Source of the DNA: an uncultured Lachnospiraceae bacterium
Lineage (GTDB): Bacteria > Bacillota > Clostridia > Lachnospirales > Lachnospiraceae
Length of the DNA: 55,242 nt
Assembly: GCA_910585635.1 (NCBI GenBank)
Contig: CAJUFE010000029.1
Span: forward strand, 1-55,242
Direction: 5' to 3'
Made by a program: the position numbers and the translations under genes. Each line of letters opens with the position of its first letter. Positions within the stretch are counted from its first letter, which is position 1. The notes beneath the pieces were generated by a model. It did no database searches. It was not told the origin of the DNA and saw only the letters and a list, made by a program, of their open reading frames with translations. Positions 48,737-55,242 of this stretch are shown here, one piece after another.

Positions 48737-49201
48737 TTAGATGCATCCTCCTTCCCAAGGCCAGGGATCGTTGATCCAGGTCCAATAGTTCCTGTCCGTC
48801 ACATTCGTCATGAAGAGAGGGCCGCATTGGGCCTCATAGGTCTGGACGGCCTGGCTGTAATGGGCCTGGGCCTGACCATAATAGGCCAGAGCCGCCTGAT
48901 CGGAAGGATGGGTATCCAGGAACAGGAGGGCATCATCTACGGCAAAGCCCGTTCGGTATACATGATCTAAAAGAGCGCCGCGATGGAGACCGTCACCGCA
49001 AGGCCCCATGGAAGAGGCCATGGCCTGCCCCGTCCCATAGGAGGGAGTCTGCATGCCCGACTGCACGCCGGACTGCATGCCCGACGGCATACCGGACTGC
49101 ATGCCTGACCGCATGCCCGACGGTGAGCCGGGCTGCATGCCGCAGCGGCAGGCGCAGGAGGATAAGATGCTTTTAGAGGATCGGTCTAAGGATGGGTTCA
49201 T
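48737..49201 (-). CDS. cotJB: Spore coat protein CotJB
   Basis: The C-terminal ~85 residues are typical CotJB: VYRTGFAVDDALLFLDTHPSDQAALAYYGQAQAHYSQAVQTYEAQCGPLFMTNV, then YWTWINDPWPWEGGC. The N-terminal ~65 residues are an unusual extension with SGMQ/SGMP repeats, encoded by tandem GCATGCCCGAC-like DNA. GGGAGG lies 8 bases before the ATG at 49201, which overlaps the cotJA stop as ATGA; an in-frame GTG at 49210 lies inside that ribosome site. Confidence 0.92.
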   Translation of the reverse strand: MNPSLDRSSKSILSSCACRCGMQPGSPSGMRSGMQSGMPSGMQSGVQSGMQTPSYGTGQAMASSMGPCGDGLHRGALLDHVYRTGFAVDDALLFLDTHPSDQAALAYYGQAQAHYSQAVQTYEAQCGPLFMTNVTDRNYWTWINDPWPWEGGCI

Positions 49202-49386
49202 ACGCGGCACCTCCCATGATCAAATCGCAGGTCCAGCTCCGGGAAGATGGTGCCGTTCATCAGTGCGCTGTCTAAAGGATAGGTCTGGCCCCAGGACTGC
49301 CACGGGACATAGCCCATCCCTATGGGAAAGTCCTGCCCGGGGGCGCCTGTATAGGAAGGACAGGTGTAGGGGACAAATTGCTCCAT
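49198..49386 (-). CDS. cotJA: Spore coat protein CotJA
   Basis: The 62-residue protein has the CotJA features: YVPWQSWGQTYPLDSALMNGTIFPELDLRF. In B. subtilis the cotJ operon is transcribed in the mother cell by sigma E and its products form part of the inner coat. AAGGAG precedes the start. About 37 bases upstream on the minus strand, CATAAACT (49430-49423) resembles a sigma-E -10 box, but no good -35 was seen. Confidence 0.93.
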   Translation of the reverse strand: MEQFVPYTCPSYTGAPGQDFPIGMGYVPWQSWGQTYPLDSALMNGTIFPELDLRFDHGRCRV

Positions 49387-49580
49387 AAAGCATACTCCTT
49401 TTATTTAGGTTCCTTTACGGTTAGTTTATGCAGAGGATGGGACCCGGTGACGGTCCCATGGGCAGACAAGGCGGAAGGACAGATAGGACAGATGGCAGAC
49501 GGGGCAGACGTTCTAAGGCCTGTTAAAAGGATAACTTGTCCGTTTACGAAAAATATCCCGAAAAATATTGAAAAAACAGG

Positions 49581-49645
49581 TTGCGATCTGCCCGCAACTG
49601 TGCTATCATAAGTGTATACAAAAAGAAAGTTTGTATACAAACTTT
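49581..49645 (+). promoter_or_regulatory. Promoter and palindromic operator for the SDR gene
   Basis: TTGCGA (49581-49586), 17 bases, TATCAT (49604-49609). Just downstream lie TGTATACA (49613-49620) and the perfect 20-bp palindrome AAAGTTTGTATACAAACTTT (49626-49645). The TTGTATACAA core is typical of GntR-family repressors. Sites over the start of transcription suggest repression. The rest of 49387-49580 holds no gene. Confidence 0.8.
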
Positions 49646-49698
49646 CGGATCTAAGGAACTTGCAGACCCAATATCCAAAAAGAAAAGGAGAAGAAGAA

Positions 49699-50502
49699 AT
49701 GACGAGCATGAATGATTTTTCATTGCAGGGGAAGGTAGCATTGGTGACAGGCGCTTCCTATGGGATCGGCTTTGCGATCGCAAAGGCTATGGCCTGCGCC
49801 GGAGCGACGATCGTGTTCAACGACTTAAAGCAGGAGCTGGTGGATAAGGGCGTCGCCGCTTATAAGGAAGCGGGGATCGAAGCTCACGGCTACGTCTGCA
49901 ATGTCTGCGACGAGGACGCTGTGAACGCGATGGTGGCGAAGATCGAAGAGGAAGTGGGCGTGATCGATATCCTGGTCAATAATGCGGGCATCATCAAGAG
50001 GATCCCCATGATCGAGATGAGCGCGAAGGATTTCCGCCAGGTGATCGACGTGGACTTAAACGCGCCTTTCATCGTGGCCAAGGCGGTGATCCCGTCCATG
50101 ATCAAGAAGGGCCACGGCAAGATCATCAACATCTGCTCCATGATGTCCGAATTTGGCCGTGAGACGGTCTCCGCCTATGCGGCGGCAAAGGGCGGCTTAA
50201 AGATGCTGACCCGGAACATCGCCTCCGAGTACGGCGAGTATAACATCCAGTGCAATGGCATCGGGCCTGGCTATATCGCTACGCCCCAGACCGCGCCTCT
50301 CCGTGAGGTCCAGCCGGATGGCTCCAGGCATCCCTTCGATCAGTTCATCATCGCGAAGACCCCGGCAGGGCGCTGGGGCGAGGCAGAAGACCTTGGCGGC
50401 CCGGCCGTGTTCCTGGCTTCCGACGCTTCCAACTTTGTCAACGGATTGATCCTGTATGTGGACGGCGGTATCCATGCGTATATCGGCAAGCAGCCTTCAT
50501 GA
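49699..50502 (+). CDS. SDR oxidoreductase, gluconate 5-dehydrogenase-like
   Basis: This is a classical short-chain dehydrogenase (267 residues): cofactor motif VTGASYGIGFAIA, NNAG in ILVNNAGIIKR, catalytic Ser-Tyr-Lys in SMMSEFGRETVSAYAAAKGG, and GPGYIATPQT. The best match by memory is the gluconate/2-keto-3-deoxygluconate 5-dehydrogenase group (Gno/IdnO/KduD), which fits the GntR-type operator upstream. AAAAGGAG precedes the ATG at 49699; the frame is open from 49612 but that part is leader. Confidence 0.88.
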   Translation: MTSMNDFSLQGKVALVTGASYGIGFAIAKAMACAGATIVFNDLKQELVDKGVAAYKEAGIEAHGYVCNVCDEDAVNAMVAKIEEEVGVIDILVNNAGIIKRIPMIEMSAKDFRQVIDVDLNAPFIVAKAVIPSMIKKGHGKIINICSMMSEFGRETVSAYAAAKGGLKMLTRNIASEYGEYNIQCNGIGPGYIATPQTAPLREVQPDGSRHPFDQFIIAKTPAGRWGEAEDLGGPAVFLASDASNFVNGLILYVDGGIHAYIGKQPS

Positions 50503-50567
50503 CAGAGACGCCCATAGGCTCTGTAGCTGCAGCTGACCTGTAGAAAAGATAGAAAAAGGATAGAAGA

Positions 50568-50665
50568 GGGGCTGCCGCAAGATGCGATGATCCTACCATA
50601 TACGGTGTCGATGGCAAAGATATCGACGCTATATATCAGATGGATCGGTCATTTTGCGGCAGCCC
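50568..50665 (+). repeat. Palindromic dispersed repeat, copy 4
   Basis: GGGGCTGCCGCAAGATGCG opens the element and ATTTTGCGGCAGCCC closes it. The T-to-C change in the left arm (GCTGCC) is matched by A-to-G in the right (GGCAGC), keeping the pair. The inner ATGCGATGATCCT and GCTATATATC...TGGATCGG blocks match copy 2. It lies between the converging SDR and aminopeptidase P genes. Confidence 0.85.
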
Positions 50666-50751
50666 TTTTCCGTGTCAGGCCTATCAGGTCCAAAGGCCTT
50701 TTATCCAGATCGTCTGTGGCCGTTCTCTGCGTCGGCCATCCCCAGAGGCTG

Positions 50752-52554
50752 TCAGATCGCCCGGGTGGCTTCCTCTAGCCATTCCTTTTCTTCCCCTGTA
50801 AAGAAGGGCGAGAGCTTTTCATATACCTGCCTGTGGTAGTCGTTCAAGAGCCGGACATCCCGGTCGGTCATGAGAGACCGGTCGATACCGTCCAGATCGA
50901 TGGGGACGCAGGTCAGATGCTCAAAGCGCAGGAACCGTCCATAGGCTGTCTTTTCGTCCTCCACACACAGCAACAGGTTTTCGGTGCGGATGCCGTGGCT
51001 CCCTTCGATGTAGATCCCCGGTTCATCGGAGGTGATCATGCCAGGCTCCAGGATGCAGCTGTCCATCCGCTCCGGCACCAGCTTCCAGCGGATGCCCACC
51101 GGACGCTCATGGACGTTCAGCAGATAGCCCACGCCGTGGCCGGTGCCGTGGTCGAAGTTCAAGCCCCGCTCCCAGAATACCTGGCGGGCTGCGTAGTCTA
51201 AGGTCAGCCCGCGGGCGCCGTAGGGAAAGCGGACATCAGCCAGGCGGAGCATGCTCATGAGCACCAGGGTATAATGCTCCTTTTGCTCTTGGGTCAGCGG
51301 TCCCATGGCCACCGTCCGGGTGATATCGGTGGTCCCTTCATAGTACTGCCCGCCCGAATCCACCAGATAGAAACCTTTCGCCTCTACCGGGATATCGCTG
51401 TCCACGGTGGCAGAGTAATGGCACATGGCCCCGTGGGCGCCGTAGGCGGAGATCGTATCGAAGCTGAGCCCTAAGCAGCCTTCCTGCTCTCTGCGCATCC
51501 CATCCAGCTTGTGCTGCAAAGACAGCTCACTCATGGGGCGCTTCCCGCTGTTTTTCTTAAGCCATAAGAGGAAACGGGTCATCACGAGCCCATCTTTCAA
51601 GTGGGCCTTTTTCATATTTTCGATCTCCACGGGGTTCTTGACCGCCTTGGCCAGGATGGTGGGGTTTACCCGGCAGATCACCTGGACAGAAGGGTGGACC
51701 GACCGGATCAGGCGGTAGTTGACCATGGACTCTTCTAAGAGGAGTCTCTCCTTACGCAGCGCCTTCACATAGGTGTAGATGCTGTCGTAGGGGCATGAGG
51801 TCACAGAGAGGGCCGCCAGATGGCCGCGGACCTTTTCATCCAGCTTCTTGGGGTCTATAAAAAGAAAGGCCTCTTTTTTGGTGACCGCCAGATAGGAGAG
51901 GAAGACCGGGTTGCAGGCCACATCATCGCCCCGAAGGTTTAAGAGCCATGCGATATCGTCCAAGGTGGTCAGTACATGGACGGTGGCGCCCTCCTTGTCC
52001 ATGGCAGCCCGCAGATCGGAAAGCTTGGCGGCCGCGCTCTTCCCGGCATAGCATTCTTCTAAGATCCACACCGGCTTTGACGGGAGAGCCGGGCGGTCCT
52101 CCCACACCAGATCCACTAAATCCTCTTCGTATCGGATGGAGGCTTTTTTGGCGGCCAGCTGTTCCTCCAGTTTTTTCCCGGTAGCGCTGTCCACCACACG
52201 TCCGTCAAAGCCAAGGCAGCCCCCCTCCGGGATCTGTCCGATGATATAGTCCTCCAGCTCCGGGACGCCTTCCACGCCCATCTTCATCATGCGGACACCG
52301 CTGCCTTTAAGCTGCTCTGCAGCCTGGACGAAGTACCGCCCGTCCACCCACAGAGCCGCATCCTTAGCCGTCACGGCCAGGGTCCCGGCAGAGCCGGTGA
52401 AGCCGGTGAGGAAGCTCCTGCATTTAAAAGGTTCCCCTACATATTCGGATCCGTGAAAGTCTGCTGTGGGGACCAGGTATGCATCCATGCCACGGTCTGC
52501 CATCAGCCCACGGAGTCTTTCTAAACGTTCCTGGACCAAAGATCCTTGCTCCAT
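50752..52554 (-). CDS. Xaa-Pro aminopeptidase (aminopeptidase P, M24B)
   Basis: This is a cytoplasmic metallopeptidase removing the first residue before proline. At 600 residues it is the long three-domain form: two creatinase-like N-terminal domains, then the pita-bread catalytic domain with metal ligands in YLVDSGGQYYEGTTDITRT (two Asp), the His in FDHGTGHGVGYLLNVHE and Glu in SDEPGIYIEG and GIRTENLLL. GGGAG lies 8 bases before the ATG at 52554. It lies downstream of lpdA on the same strand. Confidence 0.92.
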   Translation of the reverse strand: MEQGSLVQERLERLRGLMADRGMDAYLVPTADFHGSEYVGEPFKCRSFLTGFTGSAGTLAVTAKDAALWVDGRYFVQAAEQLKGSGVRMMKMGVEGVPELEDYIIGQIPEGGCLGFDGRVVDSATGKKLEEQLAAKKASIRYEEDLVDLVWEDRPALPSKPVWILEECYAGKSAAAKLSDLRAAMDKEGATVHVLTTLDDIAWLLNLRGDDVACNPVFLSYLAVTKKEAFLFIDPKKLDEKVRGHLAALSVTSCPYDSIYTYVKALRKERLLLEESMVNYRLIRSVHPSVQVICRVNPTILAKAVKNPVEIENMKKAHLKDGLVMTRFLLWLKKNSGKRPMSELSLQHKLDGMRREQEGCLGLSFDTISAYGAHGAMCHYSATVDSDIPVEAKGFYLVDSGGQYYEGTTDITRTVAMGPLTQEQKEHYTLVLMSMLRLADVRFPYGARGLTLDYAARQVFWERGLNFDHGTGHGVGYLLNVHERPVGIRWKLVPERMDSCILEPGMITSDEPGIYIEGSHGIRTENLLLCVEDEKTAYGRFLRFEHLTCVPIDLDGIDRSLMTDRDVRLLNDYHRQVYEKLSPFFTGEEKEWLEEATRAI

Positions 52555-52621
52555 TTCTATCGCTCCCTTTTGCATATAGTATCGGCTATCGGCCGATCCA
52601 CGCTGGGACCGGCCATCCTAT

Positions 52622-52745
52622 GGGTGTCTGCATGCCCAGCCGTTCATCAAGTGGGTGTCTGCATGCCCAGCCGTTCACCAAGTGGCTGCCTGCATGCCCA
52701 GCCGTTCACCAAGTGGCTGTCTGCATGCTCAGCCATTCTCCATGG
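52622..52745 (-). repeat. Tandem repeat, 4 x 31 bp, at the 3' end of lpdA
   Basis: Four head-to-tail 31-bp units begin at 52622, 52653, 52684 and 52715, sharing GTCTGCATGCCCAGCCGTTC (plus strand). The last unit overlaps the lpdA stop codon and is the most diverged, so the array seems to have grown from the gene's own 3' end. No spacers separate the units, so it is not CRISPR. Confidence 0.85.
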
Positions 52746-54150
52746 CGTCCTCGATGGCCGCCTTGATCCCTTCGCTGTAAGTGGGGTGGGCCCGCATGGC
52801 AAAGGAGAGTTGGGCGGCGGTCAGGCCGTTGGCGATGGCAGTAGCCATCTCCCCGATCATATCCGTTGCCCGGGGGCAGATCATCTGGGCGCCTACGATG
52901 CTGTTGGAATAAGCCTCGAACACCAGACTGATGAAACCGCTGTCCGATCTGGTGATGATCGACTTTCCATTTTCGTTCATGGAATAGCGGCCTACCCGTA
53001 CCTTCATCCCGTACATCCGGGCCGTCTCCTCGGTGATCCCCACGGTGGCGATCTCCGGGGTGGTATAGATACAGCTGGGCACGATGGGGAGGCTCACGAA
53101 CATGCCGTTGGGGACTACCTCCAGCTTGATGCTGTGCTCGATCTTCGCCAGATGCTCCACCACAAAGGTGCCCTGGGCCGCCGCCACATGGGCCAGCTGG
53201 ATATCCGCTACCAGGTCGCCGATCCCATAGACCCCTTCCTCACTGGTCTTAAAGGTACCGTCCACTTTAAGCTTACCGGTCTTTGGATCCGTCTCCAGAT
53301 GGACATCCTCCCCGCAGAGCTGGGATATATCCGGCTTCCGCCCTGCGGCGATCAGCACCACGCCGGCTTTCTTGCTGTGGGGCCGCCCGTCGGCGGTCTT
53401 GAAGGTACAGACTAAGCTGTCCTCCTTGGCGATCGAGACCTCTGAGGCATCACAATAGACCCCGATCCCCTTGCTCTTTAGATCGGTCTCCAGCTCCTGG
53501 GCCACCTGGCGGTCCATGGGGCCTAAAAGATGGTCGTTCCGCTCCACGATCGTGACCTGGTTGCACAGGTTGTTGAAGATGGTGGCCATCTCCACGCCGA
53601 TCACACCGCCCCCGATGATCACGATGCGGCTGTGGTTCCAGTCCCTCCCGGTCAGGATCTGGTCGCTGGTCACCACGCCGGGCAGGTCGGCCCCCGGGAT
53701 GGGCGGCATCACAGGCTTAGCGCCGGTGGCTAAGATCACATGGGTCCCTTGATAATATTCCTTGCCGTCGCTGTTATGCACCTCTACGGTCCGGTCCCGC
53801 CGCAGGATCCCCTTTCCGTAGATCAGACAGATCTGCTTCTGTTCAAAGATCCGCCCGATCTCTTCCCGGTAGGTCCTGACCGCTTTATCTTTATAGCGCT
53901 GCATCTTCCCCTGATCGAAGGCGATCTGATCCGTAAAGATCCCCAGATCGTCGCTGGTCTGCATCAGGGAAAAGATATGGGAGGCGTAGAGCAGGGACTT
54001 GGTGGGGATACAGCCTCTGTTCACACAGACGCCGCCCAGCTCCCGCTCCTCGATCACCGCCACCTTCATCCCCTGGTCGGCAGCCTTGATCGCCGCCGTA
54101 TACCCCCCTGGTCCTGCTCCGACCACTACCAGATCAAATTGTTTTGCCAT
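52729..54150 (-). CDS. lpdA: Dihydrolipoyl dehydrogenase
   Basis: This flavoprotein reoxidises dihydrolipoamide using NAD+. It has the FAD motif VVVGAGPGGYTAAIKAA, redox-active cysteines in GGVCVNRGCIPTKS, the NAD motif IIGGGVIGVEMA, GVYGIGDLV, and the C-terminal His-Glu pair in RAHPTYSEGIKAA. From the ATG at 54150 it has 473 residues, the normal size; the frame extends to 54246 without homology. No acyltransferase or lipoylation genes are nearby, so its complex (pyruvate, acetoin or glycine cleavage) is not known. Confidence 0.93.
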   Translation of the reverse strand: MAKQFDLVVVGAGPGGYTAAIKAADQGMKVAVIEERELGGVCVNRGCIPTKSLLYASHIFSLMQTSDDLGIFTDQIAFDQGKMQRYKDKAVRTYREEIGRIFEQKQICLIYGKGILRRDRTVEVHNSDGKEYYQGTHVILATGAKPVMPPIPGADLPGVVTSDQILTGRDWNHSRIVIIGGGVIGVEMATIFNNLCNQVTIVERNDHLLGPMDRQVAQELETDLKSKGIGVYCDASEVSIAKEDSLVCTFKTADGRPHSKKAGVVLIAAGRKPDISQLCGEDVHLETDPKTGKLKVDGTFKTSEEGVYGIGDLVADIQLAHVAAAQGTFVVEHLAKIEHSIKLEVVPNGMFVSLPIVPSCIYTTPEIATVGITEETARMYGMKVRVGRYSMNENGKSIITRSDSGFISLVFEAYSNSIVGAQMICPRATDMIGEMATAIANGLTAAQLSFAMRAHPTYSEGIKAAIEDAMENG

Positions 54151-54254
54151 CACACTCACTATCCTTCCTTCTATGATCTTTGTTCCTTTATCGCTTATGC
54201 ACAGCTTTTGTGCAGAGCATGAAAGATGACTTGGGGCTTCTGGCACACAAGCCT

Positions 54255-55061
54255 TTAGTCCTCTTTAAATGCCGAAAACCAGTGAAAATGCTCGCAGGCC
54301 CCCAGCACGCCGTCCTGCCCGATCGGGGCGGTCACATAGTCCGCATGGGCTTTGAGCTGGTCGATGGCATTGCCCATGGCGATCCCGATGCCTGCCTCCT
54401 GCAGGATCTCCAGGTCGTTCATGCTGTCCCCAAATGCCGCGGTGTGGCGGATATCGATGTCCCAAATGGCGCAGAGCCGTTTTAAGCCTTCTGCCTTGGA
54501 GGCTTCCCGCTCCACCACATCAGCCCCCATCCGCCCGGCGAACATCGGGAATTTGACCTGGGGGAAACGATCCTCCAGGAGCCGGACGCCCTCCTCGGTC
54601 CCGATATAGGCCAGGGTCTGCACCGGCATGTCCAGCAAAAGGAGCGGGTCCATAAAATGGCGGTCCATCTCTCCCCAGCGCTTTAAGTCCATCTCCCGGA
54701 CGCCCTCCGGGTCTGTATAATAGTCCCTGTCCCCGATGGTGACCCCAAGGCTCAAGTCATGCTCCATGGCAAAGCGGAGCAGCGCCTCTAAGAGGGCCCG
54801 GTCCATCCGGTGGGCGTAGAGCAGCTCATCCCCCACGGTCACCTTGGTGCCGTTCATATGGATGATCCCGTCCGGCTTTATGATGTCCCGGTACTGGCGG
54901 CTGTAATGATTGTCCATATCCCTTCCGGAAGCCAGCACGATCCGGTGATCGGTCCGGAGCCGTTCCAGAGCCTGTAGGGCACTGGCAGGGATCTTGTAGT
55001 CCGAATGGTCCAGCAGGGTCATGTCCAGATCAAAGCTGACGATCGATCTGCGTTCGGTCAT
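54255..55061 (-). CDS. Cof-type HAD-IIB hydrolase
   Basis: The 268-residue phosphatase has motif I SFDLDMTLLDHSDYKI, HRIVLASGR (motif II), EGLKRLC with the Lys nearby, and AFGDSMNDLEILQEAGIGIAMGNA (motif IV), the Cof/IIB pattern with a large cap inserted between motifs II and III. Such enzymes hydrolyse sugar phosphates or flavin and pyridoxal phosphates; the substrate cannot be read from sequence. GGAGGTGCG precedes the start. It reads away from the tRNA gene. Confidence 0.9.
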   Translation of the reverse strand: MTERRSIVSFDLDMTLLDHSDYKIPASALQALERLRTDHRIVLASGRDMDNHYSRQYRDIIKPDGIIHMNGTKVTVGDELLYAHRMDRALLEALLRFAMEHDLSLGVTIGDRDYYTDPEGVREMDLKRWGEMDRHFMDPLLLLDMPVQTLAYIGTEEGVRLLEDRFPQVKFPMFAGRMGADVVEREASKAEGLKRLCAIWDIDIRHTAAFGDSMNDLEILQEAGIGIAMGNAIDQLKAHADYVTAPIGQDGVLGACEHFHWFSAFKED

Positions 55062-55127
55062 ATCGCACCTCCAAAGTGATGTAAGTTATCTCCCGAAAAA
55101 ATATTTTGAAAAAATTTAAAAAAACAC

Positions 55128-55156
55128 TTTTCAAACGGGAAAGTTTTTGCTATAAT
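55128..55156 (+). promoter_or_regulatory. Promoter for tRNA-Pro
   Basis: TTTTCA (55128-55133), 17 bases, TATAAT (55151-55156) with TGC just before it, forming an extended -10. It ends 11 bases upstream of the tRNA. Confidence 0.75.
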
Positions 55157-55167
55157 AAAAAACCGTA

Positions 55168-55241
55168 CGGAGTATGGCGTAGCTTGGTAGCGCGCTCGGC
55201 TGGGGGCCGAGAGGTCGCAGGTTCAAATCCTGTTACTCCGA
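55168..55241 (+). tRNA. tRNA-Pro (anticodon GGG)
   Basis: A cloverleaf is clear: acceptor arms CGGAGTA and TACTCCG, D arm with AGCTTGGTAGCGCG, anticodon stem CTCGG/CCGAG around the loop CTGGGGG (anticodon GGG), and T arm CAGGTTCAAATCCTG. The discriminator A is followed by T, so the CCA end is not encoded, and the window ends there. Confidence 0.96.
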
Positions 55242-55242
55242 T

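Noticed and set aside
52622..52745. Possible CRISPR array
   Set aside because: The 31-bp units are contiguous with no spacers, and no cas genes lie nearby.

Overview
The window reads as chromosome from a spore-forming, moderately high-GC Clostridia, most like Lachnospiraceae. The reasons are the cotJABC spore-coat operon, LexA (GAAC-N4-GTTC) and extended -10 promoter signals of Gram-positive type, strong AGGAGG ribosome sites, PyrK/PyrD-type pyrimidine genes, mannose-family PTS with a LevR-like regulator, and several families common in Lachnospiraceae (DUF6142, M29 aminopeptidase, Uma2, YolD-like, SdpI). The species cannot be named from sequence reading alone.

Layout. 1-5.0 kb: pyrF-pyrK-pyrD-pyrE followed by three small membrane-protein genes. 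5.1-7.2 kb: an M29 aminopeptidase. 7.2-11.4 kb: purE, a 200-nt structured RNA resembling 6S RNA, then purM-purN-purD and a terminator. 11.6-21.3 kb: a YtfQ/R/T/YjfF-like sugar ABC importer, followed by a YesM/YesN-type two-component system and a lipoprotein made of two fused sugar-binding domains. The histidine kinase gene carries a single-base frameshift. 21.3-24.9 kb: an accessory pocket with XRE-Uma2, a truncated KilA-N gene, DUF1810 and an internally deleted AAA/PD-(D/E)XK gene. 24.9-28.5 kb: a strong promoter, a compact cobalamin-riboswitch-like leader and a BtuFCD/FecBCD-type importer. 29.0-36.7 kb: a Nif3-like gene, mannose-family PTS (IIB-IIC-IID-IIA-IIB), a LevR-like PRD regulator and a HAD phosphatase. 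36.7-39.7 kb: an SOS-type promoter, a Y-family DNA polymerase, YolD-like and SdpI-like genes. 39.8-43.2 kb: a TPP riboswitch with its terminator and a ThiXYZ-type importer. 43.3-50.5 kb: DUF1622, the cotJ operon with cotJC interrupted by a 3.9-kb element, and a gluconate-5-dehydrogenase-like SDR. 50.7-55.2 kb: aminopeptidase P, lipoamide dehydrogenase, a Cof-type HAD hydrolase and tRNA-Pro(GGG).

The most notable system is a skin-like intervening element. The spore-coat gene cotJC is split. Its first 62 codons lie at 48551-48736 (minus) next to cotJB and cotJA. The remaining ~202 codons lie 3.9 kb away at 44001-44612 (minus). Between them are a large serine recombinase, a 66-aa SHOCT-like protein and an unrecognised ~506-aa membrane-anchored protein. 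Joining the two edges at a short shared core restores the reading frame and a normal CotJC sequence. The break falls just before the EExxH metal-binding motif, so neither half could form the di-metal site alone. This is the arrangement expected for programmed excision during sporulation, as for sigK/skin, but here in a coat gene.

Other unexplained structure includes four copies of a ~100-bp hairpin repeat with GGGGCTGTCGCAAAAT-like ends, lying between or within operons; a second, 29-bp hairpin repeat in two copies; and a 4 x 31-bp tandem repeat grown out of the 3' end of the lipoamide dehydrogenase gene.
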